A DNA stretch of 64,000 nt from Thamnaconus septentrionalis (Eukaryota > Chordata > Actinopteri > Tetraodontiformes > Monacanthidae). This document shows, one piece after another, positions 12,600 through 26,600 of this stretch. The DNA lies in NCBI GenBank assembly GCA_009823395.1, contig CM020506.1, forward strand, positions 21,872,001 to 21,936,000, given 5' to 3'. The notes beneath the pieces were generated by a model that was not told the DNA's origin, ran no database searches, and saw nothing but the letters and a program-made list of their open reading frames with translations. Position 1 is the stretch's first letter; each line of letters starts with the position of its first letter. The position numbers and the translations under genes are program-made.

Positions 12600-12930
12600 T
12601 GTTAAGTTTTTAATGTCGGTAACTGAAACCGACTACGACAAATTAGTTTAGTTTCCCCCCCGTTCTTCCTCTTTGTCAACTACTTTTCTTCTACTCATTC
12701 TTTGCCTTGCGTTGCGTTTTCTGGCCAGTCAATATTACTGCGCCCTCCTCAGCATCAATCCCGCCATTACACTTGCAGGATGTTATGACTTTGTTCGGTA
12801 CTTTGCGGTCCTGATACGTTTATATGGAGACCGAGGGAGATTATTGAGATTAACTGAATCTATTAAAGATTATTGCCTTTGATACAGGCTCAAACTACAC
12901 TGAACAACCTCGAGCACAGGCCACACACTG
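12600..12930. other. SMUG1 5' flank
   Basis: Short intergenic stretch upstream of the SMUG1 ATG with no recognised coding sequence. Probably contains the SMUG1 5' UTR and promoter. Confidence 0.35.
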
Positions 12931-12934
12931 ACAC

Positions 12935-13215
12935 TGGTGCAGCGGTTAGCGCCGTCACCTCATAGCAAGAAGGTTGCAGATTTGATCCCAGTGCCTCCTG
13001 GGGCTTTACCATGTTCCTCTTGTGTCTTTGTGGCTTCCTCCCACAGTCCAAAACATGCATGTGAAGAGAATCAGGTGGAAAATGTTTCTAGGTGCGAGTC
13101 TGAATCAGTGTCTCTGTTAATTCTTTGTTTTTGTCCAGGATGTACTCTGCTTCCACTCCATGGCAGCTGGGAGAGGCTCCAGCAGATCCACCCATGCCAG
13201 AGTGCAGGAGTCAAC
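12935..13215 (+). mobile_element. tRNA-derived SINE-like fish repeat
   Basis: gtgcagcggttagcgccgtc followed by cctcatagcaagaaggttgc is the A-box-like head of a very common fish repeat, and gatttgatccc stands where a B box would. The tail has the typical ggcttcctcccacagtcc and ggcagctgggagaggctcc blocks. Related copies occur at 42.35-42.64 kb and 42.90-43.01 kb. It is a dispersed repeat, not a functional tRNA. Confidence 0.75.
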
Positions 13216-13255
13216 AGGTAGAGAAACGGGATGGAACTTGGCACAAACCCTGTAG

Positions 13256-13283
13256 ATAGTAGTAGTAGTAGTAGTAGTAGTAG
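13256..13283. repeat. (TAG)n microsatellite
   Basis: Nine or so tag/gta units directly after the SINE-like repeat, where such repeats often carry a variable tail. Confidence 0.8.
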
Positions 13284-13299
13284 TTCAAAGGTAACTTGT

Positions 13300-16224
13300 A
13301 TCTATCCCACGTTGTCTTAATAACTTTTGCATTAAATAATGTTTTGTTTCCTTTTCCTGCAGTATATTTTTTTTGCCAGTTGTACATTACACATTACCAC
13401 TGCTAGACTATACAATTAATTCAGGAGAGGAATAGCAGCATAATGTTAGGTCCATGAGAATCTGCCATGATTCTTCTTTTCCCAATTGTGACTTTACATT
13501 ATAAAACCTTTAATGGTGCCAAATGATACCAATGGTTAATTTGTCTCAGACTGCAGTTCTTTTGATACATTAATATAAAAGAAAGTGTGGGGGGAGAAAT
13601 TAAACCCAATACAGTGGTAAATGTATTTGATACTGCAAAACAATGTTTAAATTACAAATAGGAAAACTAAGGCATGGCTGTGGAACCATAGCGTTTGATG
13701 TTTTGATATATTTTGGAGTTCTGCACACCTTTTGAGCTGATATCTTTAGGGGGGAGGGGAGGATCTAACTGTGTGCCCTCATATCTAAACAATAGCTCTT
13801 CAGTGTGATAAGACTCACAAGTATAACAAATCTAAATGAACTCAATTTTAATTCAACAATCAAAACACAAGCTGGGAATTTAACACTGATGCAGCCTCAA
13901 CAGAAGGTAAAACTAATCCCTTTTACAACAGATTTTTTAATTTGCAAATAATCATAAAATTTCAACAAAATGTATTTTGCTGAGTTTAAAATGCAATTAC
14001 TGTGACCATGAAAAAGAAAAATGTGAAATAAGAAATTATAAAAACAATGAATACAGCTGGTAATCTTATGAACTCCTTTACAAATGTCTTTTATTTCAGC
14101 ATAATAGTAAGAAGCCTCTCCTCTGATTTTCATATATTTGAAACTAATTGGATCACAAGGGTACATATTAGTTAGCCCATTTTACAATAATCATTTTAAC
14201 ATATGTTTTAGGAAGTTATGCACTCATTTTTCTACACAAAATAATCAATATCAATATCCTATCTTAACTGAGGACCATAACTGTGCATGCAAGACTAATA
14301 AAAAAGAAAACAACTAATCTGTGAAAGCTATTGTTGCTGTTGTTCATCTAATACCATTATCAAGATAATTTACTACAAATACCAGGGACTTTGTGTAAGA
14401 AAAAAAAAAAAAAATACGGTGCTACCACCTCGAATGCGAAAATTACCGGACATACTGGGCTCTCGACTGTACTGATCCAAATGGTTCTATCCACCTTCTG
14501 TGCCAAGTTGAGGAGAAACTGGCTTTTTCTAAAACCTAAAGTCTAGTATAGTCTGAAGGAAAAAAATATCCATTTGTCATTTTGTCTTTTTTTTTTCCTT
14601 TCACTCCAGTGTTTACAATTTCTTCAGAATAAAAAAAGTTCCTTGAAACAATCATCAAAACGTGATGAGAAATTCTCAGACATGTAAATCCTCAGATCCG
14701 AATGTAAAATTAAAACCTCAACCTTATAAACAAATGATCTGAGACTTCAGGAAACTATTGCATTTTTACAATGAGATTGAGAATAGTAAAAAAAATGACA
14801 AAAAGGTATTAACAAGTGACGTCAACTATATATCTCTATTGCCCTTTAGCCGTTTCGCTAAATACTCAAGCTAGTATTGTCCCTTCCACAGTTTGGATCT
14901 GAATGATTTCTCAGACCTGGCAGCTCTGATGCCACTGGGTGTCACTTGCACTCACTACGCCATGTAAAGCTGAATCTCATCTATTACAACTTTTTTTTTT
15001 TTATTCTTTTTTTTTTAGCCCAAACACAAATTTGTCTTGAGTTAAGGAGAGGCCCAGTAGAAGCTTTCCCAGTGATACTGGAGATACGACTCGATGATCA
15101 CTTACAGTATGTTCTCAAACACAAACAGTTCATTTGACCAATCAAAGAGCAGATAATGCTGTCAGGGGGGTTCCCGTCTCCACATTCAGTCTAAAGCTTG
15201 CACGGGCTATTACAAACAACTAAGAACAGAAACAAAACAAAAAAAACAACATGTTCTTCTACCTGCATGATTAAAAGGAGACCCACTGGTGACCCTGGTT
15301 GGTAAAACACAGTCATCATGGAGCTGTGCCTCCATGTGCACTCATGTTCAGACTGAAAGACTAATCCTTGATACCAGAAGCAGGCCAAAACACTGATCAC
15401 TACCCTTCCGCTCACAGCCAGGAGCAATTTGGAGCCATGTTCCCAACAAAGCAGCCACGGATGGACCAACCGTCACACACTCCCGTGATCAAATGACATC
15501 ACAGGCCAAGGAAGTAACTCACTACAATGTCATTTAGTAGTAAAATGGTTAATTTGCGTGTCCTCACTTAAGGCTAAAAACCCCAATGACATGACAGACA
15601 TCCATTAGAACACACCAACCAAATAATATTGGGATAAAAAGGCAAACGTTAGTGTGTGCTAAAATGAAGCAGGTGTGGATTCAGCGGTGGACTGAGACCG
15701 GGGCGGCGCTGCTGCTGCGGGAAACAACTCGGTACTGGTGACTTGTCACAACGACCATCGAAATTCCAAAAGGGCTCCTTTAGGACTACAGACTGTGTTA
15801 CACCGTTATCAGTAACAACGATCCAAAAGAGTTCATTACCAAAAGACAACCAACCTCTCTGGACTGAGAAGGAAAAAAAACAACAACAAAGTAAAACAGT
15901 TGGTTGAAGCCACACAAGCCTCCAACATTCTGTAACTAGCACGGCTTTAGGGTTAAAAAATAAAATTGAAAAATAAAAAATAATACACACAAGAAAGGTT
16001 GTCTATCTTACTAAATACATCAGATTCACAATAACAAACAGTTGAGAGAAGGCAAATGAATTAAAAACAAAAAAAACAAAACACTAAGGCCACAAGATTT
16101 TGTATACCCCCGCATGTCTCACAACGTGAGAATCTGTACAAACAACATAATGGGACTTCAAAAGGGCCAACTAGGACCACATATGTGGTCAGGCCCTGGG
16201 TGACATTTTCTGCCAAGTACCCCG

Positions 16225-16258
<34 letters not shown>

Positions 16259-17286
16259 TTACAGTAGAGAACACACTACAGCGTTACTCTGTCGCTCCAG
16301 GCTTCCTAACGTTGCCTTCCTGCGCCATCAGCTGAGTCAGAGACTGCCCTCTTGTCTGGCAGCCACCCTCTCATCCCCAACTTTCTGGAAGTCCTGGTTT
16401 TAGAGTACTGAAACGCTGTCTTTTTGCCCCCCCTCGGCACACTCGATGTAAGCTTGGGTTTTTTTTTTAATCAGAAGTTCTATCAATGTGGCAAGACACC
16501 ATGTTTGAACCAGTTTCTAATGTTAGCTTGCTTTCTGGCCCTTCGTTCAAAACCGTGCAGCAAAATAAAGTACATTTTATTTACATACAAAAAAAAAAAA
16601 ATGATGAAAACTGCGCTTAATATCGCGATAAAGTCAGGGCGGGGGGCGGGGTAGGGGGAACCAACTTCAGACCAGCAGCAATCGGTAAAAGATGGCAAAA
16701 AGTGACCGACAGCTGGTGTTCATGGCTATCTTTTCTTTACCTGGAACAAGGTTTCGGTTTTCCCTACGTGTGACCCGCGTGAGAGGCCTTGAGAGGCCGG
16801 CAGGGCCGCAACGAGAAAAAATTAGAAAGCTGCTCAAACATGTCTCGTCACCAACGTGATCCCATTTTGTTGCTAGCATGTAAGGATAAACAATAACCCA
16901 CTGCCCTTTTCCGAGTACCACCAGATGCAGATATATTTGAACAATAAAAACTTGTCTTTTTTTTTTGTTGCAAAAATCAAATAGATAAAGTACAAAACAG
17001 GACAACTGTTCATCACAGAAAAGTCTTGCCTTAAAAAAAAAAAGAAAAGAAAAACACAAGGGGGAGAAGAGAACGACGAAAAAAAAAAAAAAGTATAAAG
17101 TCAACAAAACAAAACAAAAAATAATAAAACACAGAATTTGTCCCTCTGTCATTAGTATTCCCAGGACTGGAGCTGTGAGATCAGCCTGTGCTAGAAGTGT
17201 GGCGTCATGCGACACACAGCTGCAAAGAAGAGACCCTGTGGACGTCTCGTCTCTGGCGCCATGGTGGGTGCAGAGGGGGTGGAATG
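13300..17286 (-). other. ZNF740 3' UTR and intergenic region
   Basis: No conserved coding exon seen. The 3' UTR of ZNF740 should start at 17286 on the minus strand. Candidate AATAAA signals on the minus strand lie at 16576-16581, about 0.7 kb past the stop, and near 14092-14097. A (GT)n tract occurs at 16209-16256 and a G-rich plus-strand run near 16637-16661. The UTR end cannot be decided from sequence alone. Confidence 0.45.
16209..16256. repeat. (GT)n microsatellite
   Basis: About 23 gt units, in the probable ZNF740 3' UTR (ca on the transcribed strand). Confidence 0.9.
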
Positions 17287-17460
17287 TCAGACGGCCAGCC
17301 GGCCAGGAGGTGGGTGCAGGGGGCTCCAGGTGGGCGGCGCCGGCGGGGGCTCTTGAGGGTAGGGGCGGGGGTCGCAGCACGGCTGGCTCTCCACCTTGGC
17401 CACGCCGCGACCTTGGCACAGTCGCCGGTGTCGCAGCAGCCGGTCCGTCCGAGAGAAGTT
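17287..17460 (-). CDS. znf740: ZNF740 terminal coding exon (second half of finger 3, Pro-rich tail)
   Basis: Acceptor ttcccaag is followed by [17 protein letters not shown], then a Pro-rich tail ending GRLAV and a stop. The last zinc ligand is Cys, as in mammalian ZNF740. The tail is longer than the human one and differs from it in sequence. Confidence 0.9.
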   Translation of the reverse strand, partial: NFSRTDRLLRHRRLCQGRGVAKVESQPCCDPRPYPQEPPPAPPTWSPLHPPPGRLAV

Positions 17461-17586
17461 CTTGGGAACAAACGACACCGTTAGTAGAAAACACGGAGAA
17501 CGACCGACGAGCGGCGGTTAAAACGCCTTTGATTGGTAGTTTGGAGGGAGAGCCCAGAAGAAGACTTTCTGTGACCGTGGACAACG

Positions 17587-17617
<31 letters not shown>

Positions 17618-20600
17618 GACAGACCTGTTCGCATCTCTCACACTGGTAGGGCTTCTCCCCACTGTGGACACGCTTGTGCCTCTCCAGGTGGTAGCGCTGG
17701 ATAAACCTCATATCACACATGTCACAAGCAAATGGCTTCTCTCCTACAAGAGCACACAAATACAAAGTCATTCATCAGTTGTGGCGTTTCTAAGCCAACA
17801 CCAAAAGCAGCGTGCAGACTTTCCTCGACACTTAACTTCCAACACTTAAGAGTAAAGTTGGGGGGGAGAAACAGGCTGCCCGATCAAAACATTTTTTTAA
17901 AGCATAGCAGTTACATTTTTTAAGGCCTTGTCATCAACTCATTATGTGTAGATCAGAGTGGAATTTTTCTATTGGTTTTTTTTTTTTTTCTCTTCATTTT
18001 TTTGGGTGGCCGCATTGGTCCCCTCTGAGAAACAGAGGCAAATTCTGAAGCTGGTTTAACATCCCATCAAATGTCTTGACAATCCAAACTCGAGTTTGCT
18101 GCGAGCCCGTCCTTGTGAGCGCCAGAGTCGGTCCGATCGTGGGGGAGGGGGGTTGGGTGGATGGGTGGGGGGGTACGGTAGAGGAACGCATACCCGTGTG
18201 AGTGAGGCTGTGTCTCTCCAGGTGGTTACGCTGAATAAATCTCATGTCACACATGGAACAAGCATACGGCTTCACCCCTACACACACAGAGCAATGTATT
18301 AGCCCTACCACCCACAGGCACAAAGAATACAACTTTTAAACTCCAGCTAATCTGGCACCAAAACACTGGTAGCAGGGTTGGGTAGGATTTATCGGTCTGA
18401 TTGGCTAAAAGTTGCTCAAACTGTCTAATTTTAATGGGAAAAGGCTAAACTGGTTCTCTTTGAGGTGTAAAGAAGTAGCAGTATGGAGATGGTAGGTAGG
18501 ACCATGCTTCCATTTTGTGTGGTCAAGTTCCTAATGTTGAGACTTGGGCTGATATTATAAAAGGAAAAGTATTTTGGTCACTAGTAATTCGAGGTGTTTC
18601 AAGTTATGTAAAACCTTGTATTTAACTAAGTAATGTTGACTCAAACAAAATGAGTGATGATCTGAAACCACTCTGTTACTTTATTACACACTGCAACTCT
18701 GATTTAGAAATTTCAAAAAAAGAAAAGAAAAAAATCTTTTTAAACGCATGACCTGGAATCTGTATTTTGTTCACTTCATTGTACGAAGATGACAGATCGT
18801 GATCATTTTCAAATTGATGTTCCATCCCTGACTCTGTGATAGTAGCAACACCTGGAGGTACAAGAGTCTCTACCCCGATTTACATCCCTACGTCAAACCA
18901 CACTGAGGCTGACCCTCCATCATAGCCTGCTCCACAGACCCACGTGCACCTTTAACCTACAACTCATGGTGATGCAACAACGGATTGTTCTTCCATGCTG
19001 CTTTCCATTATTTACTAAGCTTATTCGTGTAATTCTGAGCTTAATGAGGTCAGCCACGCAGCTCACCAGTTGGCGAGTAGAGCCAAGAAAGAAAAAAAAA
19101 AAAAACTGGCGACCTGTACATTTTTTCAGGGAAAGGGGCACTTGCAAACCACCATAGGGCAGGCAAAATGATTGGTGACTGTACCATTTCATCGATTTGG
19201 AGACATTTCAATGTCTTTCAGAAAGCTTCTTAATGGATTGTGGAGCGCACTGTACTTAATCTTAACGTTTACTATAATGTTACATTCTGCTGGCTTTCCA
19301 CAAAAGCCACAGAAGAGGATATGAAGAGATGTAAGACACACATACACTGCATTGTGTAGTCCGATTTCTTCTCTGCAGTTAAAACACCTTTTAGAGGAGT
19401 CATGAGTAGCTGCCTCATGGGTGCAATATCTGTTTGATGAGCTACTTGTCACCCTCTCTCACAATTTGAAAAAGAAAATACTTTCCTGATTAATACCTGC
19501 ATACAAAGCTTTTGCACACTGATGTAAAATACAAGGTTGTCAACATAGGACCAACTCATCAAACTGATTTGCCAACTATCCAAAATGTATCTCTTCATCC
19601 TCAACTGTTAGTGGCTGGAAAACACCATGCAAGTGTTAAAACTGCAGGGGCTAGTGTGTAGGCTATGATGTGGGGCACTATGTGGAGTTATTTTACAAAT
19701 AAAATCAGCCTCAAGTCCTACCCTCCATGGCAAAAATTGTCATTCATTTGTTAGTATGTTCTTAAAATTTAGAAATCTGTTTGAGCATTAGTATATGCAA
19801 TAGGTAATAAGTGTGACGTTGACATAAATGTGCCTCAACTAGGTGCAAATTTTAAAAACAAAATGCTGTCTATAAAAGTATTAATTTTTAATGTTTATAG
19901 GAATTACATTTTTAGCTGTTCTGTTGTGTCTAGCTGTCTAGTTGTGCCACATTTACTGTGGGGTTTTGAGATTTATTATTTTTTAGCCTGTCCAATTATT
20001 CAAAGCTTTCAAAAATTTGTTTTCTTATTTATTCACATCTGGATAAAAAAAAGGAAGTAAATAGAAAGAAATACTTGACTACTCTTGACTGATCATTAAT
20101 GAAGCCTTCAATATGTATGTCTCACATTGTAATGAAATTGCAATCTACATAATGAGAAGGGCAGGTGCACGGACCCCATACCCGTATGAGTGAGGCTGTG
20201 TCTCGCCAGGTGGTAACGCTGAACAAACCTCATGTCACAAATGGTACAAGCAAAGGGTTTCACACCTAAATGCAAAGCATCAATAAATTACTTCCTTGTC
20301 TTTTGAAATTCTATGTCACAATCCATCAATCAGTCCTGAAACATTTATTTACAATTGATGGGTTGTTAACCACATTCATGAATGATTCGATATGTTTTAA
20401 GTCCAAATCTTAATAGCTACATTTACTGTTTCAATTAAATTTAACATCCACAACTTAACACATCACATGAGCTGATGATGTCACAGTCCTACTTAAATGG
20501 ACTGACATGCTTTAATAGTATGTTTGTCGTGATTTTCAGTCTTCGAAAAAAGAAATTTTTACCCAATAACACTTAAAAAGGTCTAAAACCAAAAGCTCAG

Positions 20601-23600
20601 TCGAATATGTCATCTTTACGTATAGGCAGATCTTAGGGTCAGAGGTAAGGTGGGTGGGCGCATACCCATGTGAGTGAGGCTGTGTCTCGCCAGGTGGTAG
20701 CGCTGAAAAAACCTCTTGTCACACATGGTACAAGCATAAGGTTTCACACCTAAATGCAAAGTAGCAATATAACAATACCTCAGTTTCCATTCTTTCAAAG
20801 GTAAGGCTAAGCTATTGGTTATTAACCACACATTTGCCAATTCGAATTCAAAGGAAAATCGGGACTTAATGTTTCCTTTGTATAACTTCAATTCCCAACA
20901 ACATGTGCACAACTAAATGTTTAAGATGAAGATCACAATGGGCTTTTTTTTTTCTACAAGTACATACAAAGTAATCTCTGTATCCAAAAGCTGAAATTGA
21001 AAAAAAGCCAATATTTTGGTTGCAATATGTAGGAATTGAATCACGCTAATGATTAAACACGCATATCCAGGATTTGTCCGGTGGATTTTAAAGTCTCTTA
21101 ACTATGCATGGGCTGGTATGGGATTCTGACACTACGATAACTCTGAAATACCAAAGTTTCATGGGATGGATTTAGAGCACAAAAATGTGTTATTTTGAAA
21201 TGTCTGGGCGAAAACATTTGTCTCAATTGTCTTATTTTCCTAGATTTGTAGAAATGTATATATGTACAAATATATAAAATAATTGCAACATGCAGTACTG
21301 TCTACGTTACATTAATATGATAACAAAAAAATATTAAAATAATGATAGTGTTAATTTACTTTGCACACGCCTTGAGGAGTTCCTGCGCTTTCCGGGAGCC
21401 AGCTCATACAGTTGGACTGGTGTGATGAAAAAAAATAGTGGTTTTGAAAGCATGTCTTTTTCGAATTGTGATGTACCTACATATAATATAACCTAACGAA
21501 GGGCGTTTAGAGTGTCATATTTTCAATAAACCTTAATTTTAAAGCTGTTTGAGCTGCTTTACATTTCCATAATGAAACACTATATAGCATTGACATTCAA
21601 ACTACGAGAAGGGCAGAGGCACTGACGCATACCAGAATGAGTGAGGCTGTGTCTCGCCAGGTGGTAACGCTGAACAAACCTCATGTCACACATGGTGCAA
21701 GCAAAGGGTTTCACACCTAAACGCAAAGCATTATGGGATTATTTTCAGACTCTGTGCGTTTGTGTGTGTGTTCACAATTAAGACTGCATGTGTTTCTATT
21801 CAGAATGTTGGGATTTTAAACTGACAAAGGATATCACAATTGCTTGCTGAAATTGTTTGTCTAATAGTCCCCACTCCAAATGTAATAAATTAAACTGTAA
21901 ATTTCTCAAGCAGGGAATCTATCTGAATTGTTTACAAGACGCATGTAAAATCCATAAAGGTGAGGTTTAATCTAAAACTTGATGCCATGATCAGTTTAGG
22001 GGAGGTGGTTGGTTTTGGCATCTGACACAATATAATCACAGACTGATCTTGGTGATATGGGTAAGGTGGGCGGAGCCATACCCATGTGAGTGAGGCTGTG
22101 TCTTGCCAGGTGGTAGCGTTGAAAAAACCTCTTGTCACACATGGTACAAGCATAAGGCTTCACACCTAAATGCAAAGTAGCAATATTATAATCCTTTGCC
22201 CTACTTTCCTTTTTTTATAATTTAGTTACAGTAACTTGAACACTGTTGGTTATTCACCACAATTCATGCAAACTTTTTTTTTATCAAAACTATTTAAAAA
22301 GAATTAACCACCCTTTCCCCTGTGTGAGTGTTCACTATCAAGAGTGCAAGTGTTTCTATACAGAATGTTGGGAATTTGAACTGCCTTGTATAAGGATAGT
22401 ACAATTGCTTGCTGAAAATGTTGGTCTAATAATCCCCACCCCAAATTGAATTATACTGTAAATCTATCATTGGAAAATTAGCTGCTAATGTGAAATATTT
22501 CTCTGAATGTTTTACATGATGCATGAACAAACCATAAAGGTTAGGTTTTTAAGCTACAACTTGAAGTCGTTAACAGTTTAGGTGAGGTGGTTGGTTTTGG
22601 AATCTGACACAATATAATCACAGACTGATCTTGGTGATATGGGTAAGGTGGGCGGAGCCATACCCATGTGAGTGAGGCTGTGTCTTGCCAGGTGGTAGCG
22701 TTGAAAAAACCTCTTGTCACACATGGTACAAGCATAAGGCTTCACACCTAAATGCAAAGTAGCAATATTATAATGCTTTGCCTACTTTCCTTTAATTTAG
22801 TTTAAAGGTTAAGTGTGCAATAGTTGTAGATTTTGAAGAAGAAACAGCGACATCAAGCGGTTACATTTTAGATTGCAGCGTCTTTCACTCTCCCTCCCCC
22901 TCCTGATCTTCCCAGTGAGCTATGGTGGCCTGTGCACCCAAACATGGATATCTCGTCCACCTTCTTCTTTGTTGGTTAATTTGAAGACATGAGCAGTCAA
23001 CCTAATTATGAAATGCGCTGTCAGGCAACCTTAATTGTTCAGACCACCTTCCTTAAAAAATAAGGTGGTAGCGCAAGATGGTGGATAACTAGGAGCAAGA
23101 CCCTTGCTGTGTGTATATTTTTTACTGTATACACACTTATTAATGTAATTATGCGCAGTATTTTAAGGTTTTACCAATATAAAAATCATAAATCAAGCCA
23201 AATATTACACACCAGACCTTTAAGTAACTTGAACACTACTGGTTATTAACTACACAAATGCCAATTCATGCAAAATATAACTTTTGCCCAAAACTGTTTT
23301 CAAAAATGAACCACCCTTTTGCCCCTGTGTGTGTGTTCACAATTAAGACTGCATGCATTTCTATTCAGAATGTTGGGATTTTGAACTGCTTTGACAAAGG
23401 ATATTATAATTGCTTTCCAAAACGGTTGCTCTAATAATCCCCACCCCAAAATAAATAAATTATACTGTACATTTCTCATTGGAAAATTAGCTGCTAAAGT
23501 AAAATATTTCTCTGAATGTTTTACATGACGCATGTACAAACCATAAAGGTTAGGTTTGAGCTACAACTTGATGCCGTTATCAGTTTAGGGGAGGTGGTTG

Positions 23601-26600
23601 GTTTTTGCAAATGACAATATAATCACAGACTGATCTTGGTGATATGGGTAAGGTGGGCGGAGCCATACCCATGTGAGTGAGGCTGTGTCTTGCCAGGTGG
23701 TAGCGTTGAAAAAACCTCTTGTCACACATGGTACAAGCATAAGGCTTCACACCTAAATGCAAAGTAGCAATATTATAATCCTTTGCCCTACTTTCTTTTT
23801 TTTTTTTTAGTTGAAGTAGCTTGAACACTACTGGTTATTAACCACACAAGTTCCAATTCATGCAAAATCAATTTCTTTTCTCCCAAAACTAATTTGATAA
23901 ATTAACCACCCTTTCCACTGTGTGTGTTCACAATTAAGAGTACATGTGTTTCTATACAGAATGTTGGGATTTTGAACTGCCTTGTGTAAGGATATTACAA
24001 TTGCTTGCCAAAATGTTTGGTCTAATTATCCCCACCCCAAATTGAATTGTACTGCAAATTTATCATTGGAAAATTAGCTGCTAACGTGAAATATTTCTCT
24101 TACAATGTTTTACATGACGTGTGTACAAACCATAAAGGTTAGGTTTGAGCTACAACTTGATGCCATGATCAGTTTAGGTGAGATGGTTGGTTTTTGCAGC
24201 TGACACAATATAATCACAGACTGATCTTGGTGATATGGGTAAGGTGGGCGGAGCCATACCCATGTGAGTGAGGCTGTGTCTTGCCAGGTGGTTGCGCTGA
24301 AAAAACCTCTTGTCACACATGGTACAAGCATAAGGCTTCACACCTAAATGCAAAGTAGCAATATTTTAATCCTTTCCATTTTTTTCTCAATTTAATTTAA
24401 AGGTTTAGTGTGTAATGTTTGGAGATTTGGAAGACGAAACAGCAACATCAAATGGTTACATTTTAGATTGCAGCGTCGTTTACTCCCCCTCCCCTTCCTG
24501 AGTTTGCCAGTGAGCTACGGTGGCCTGCGCACCCACACCTGAATTTCTTGTCGACCTTCTTCTTAGTTGGTTTATTTGAAGACACGATCAGTCACCCTAA
24601 CTACAAAACGCTTCTTAGGCAACCTAGATTGTTCAGATCGGCTTCCTTCAAATTTTGGCAGTGCAAGATGGCAGCTAACTAGGAGCAAAACCTTTGATCT
24701 ACGTGTATTCTTATATATATCTATATACATATGAGAACCGTTCTAAGGGTAGGAAAAACAAATGTTTTTCATTGTACTGCAATTATACACTATTATTAAT
24801 GTATATTGGGCAGTACATTAACCTTTTACCAATGTAAAAATAATAAATCAAGCCAAATATTACACACTGGACCTTTACGTAAATTGAACACTAGTGGTTA
24901 TTAACTACACAAATGCCAATTCATGCAAAATCTAATTTTCCCCCGAAACTATTTTCAAAAATTAACCACCCTTTGCTGTGTGTGTGTGCGCGCGTTCACA
25001 ATTTAGAGTGCATGTGTTTCTATTCAGAATGTTGGGATTTTAAACTGCTTTGACAAAGGATATTACACTTGCTTGCAAAATTGTTTGTCTAATAATCCTC
25101 GCCCCAAATTGAATAAATTATACTGTAAATGTTTTCATCGGAAAATGAGCTGCTCAAGTCGACTATTTCTCTAAATTGCTTGCATGATGCATGTACAAAC
25201 TAAAAATTTGAGCTACAACTTGATGTCGTTATCAGTTTAGGGGAGGTGGTTGGTTTTGGAATCTGACACAATATAATCACAGACTGATCTTGGTGATATG
25301 GGTAAGGTGGGCGGAGCCATACCCATGTGAGTGAGGCTGTGTCTCGCCAGGTGGTAGCGCTGAAAAAACCTCTTGTCACACATGGTACAAGCATAAGGTT
25401 TCACACCTAAATGCAAAGTAGCAATATTATAATCCTTTGCCCTACTTTCCTTTTTTTTTTATTATTTAGTTGAAGTAACTTAGAATAACACTATTGGTTA
25501 TTAACCACACAAATGCCAATTAATGCAAAAAAAAAATTTCTTTTTCAAAAACTATTTTTATAAATTAACCACCCTTTCCCCAGTGTTGTGGTTACCAACA
25601 AACAGCAAAGACAACAGAAAGAAATGACTCATATTTATCCTAACCAACTCATAAAGGCTTTTTAAAGTTTCCTTTGGACTTAATGAAGTATTCTGATTTT
25701 GATAAAGTATTACCCTATTCTGACTGTATCTTTAATACTAACATCTTCTTGAAATGAAACACATGTTGTGTATACTACCAAAAACAAAACAAAAAAAAGT
25801 TTTGTACACACTCATATCGAACACTGAATGTCATGGGCACGGTGCACGGACCCATACCCGTATGAGTGAGGCTGTGTCTCGCCAGGTGGTAGCGCTGAAA
25901 AAACTTCATGTCACACATGGTGCAAGCGTAAGGTTTCACACCTAAACGCAGAGCATCAAGAGAATTACTTTGTCTCTCTGTCACCAAGACAAAAATCGAT
26001 GAATTTCTAAAACAATGATATCAATCACTGTGGACTAATTTGAAATCGGTGGTTAATAACCAATGTCAGACCCCAAAAATTTAACTTGACACAGGTACAG
26101 CATTTTAATGAAATATGATGCTTGTATCATTTTCAAAAAAAACCAACTACACTTACACAAAACACAACAACACATGGGATGATGATGTGTTCCAATTGGA
26201 GCTGAGATTTTTGCATACATATATTTGCTACTAGGTCAACAACACAGATGTTTCAGAAACCTAATCTTGTGACTGAGGTAAGATCAGCTGACGCATACCC
26301 ATATGAGTGAGGCTGTGTCTCGCCAGGTGGTATCGCTGAAAAAACCTCTTGTCACACATGGTGCAAGCGTACGGCTTCACCCCTACACACACAAAGTACC
26401 AGCTTTAGCAATAAAAACTCAACTGCCAAAAATGTTCAGTGTTAAAACTTTACTAAGCATTAGTAAAGTTTTGTTGCACTTAACAGCGCTCATTTTTCCA
26501 CTGGAATTTCCAGTAAATGTTTTCCATTCCAATCAGAAATTTCTTTTCAACAATCGATACGACTTAGCCTCCAACTTCTCAGGCCTCTGGCTGAGCAATA

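Noticed and set aside
12935..13215. Functional tRNA gene
   Set aside because: Box-like words are embedded in a dispersed repeat with a typical SINE tail; no cloverleaf with a credible anticodon arm was seen.
17175..17849. Plus-strand 224-residue frame
   Set aside because: Antisense shadow of the last two ZNF740 exons and a GT repeat.
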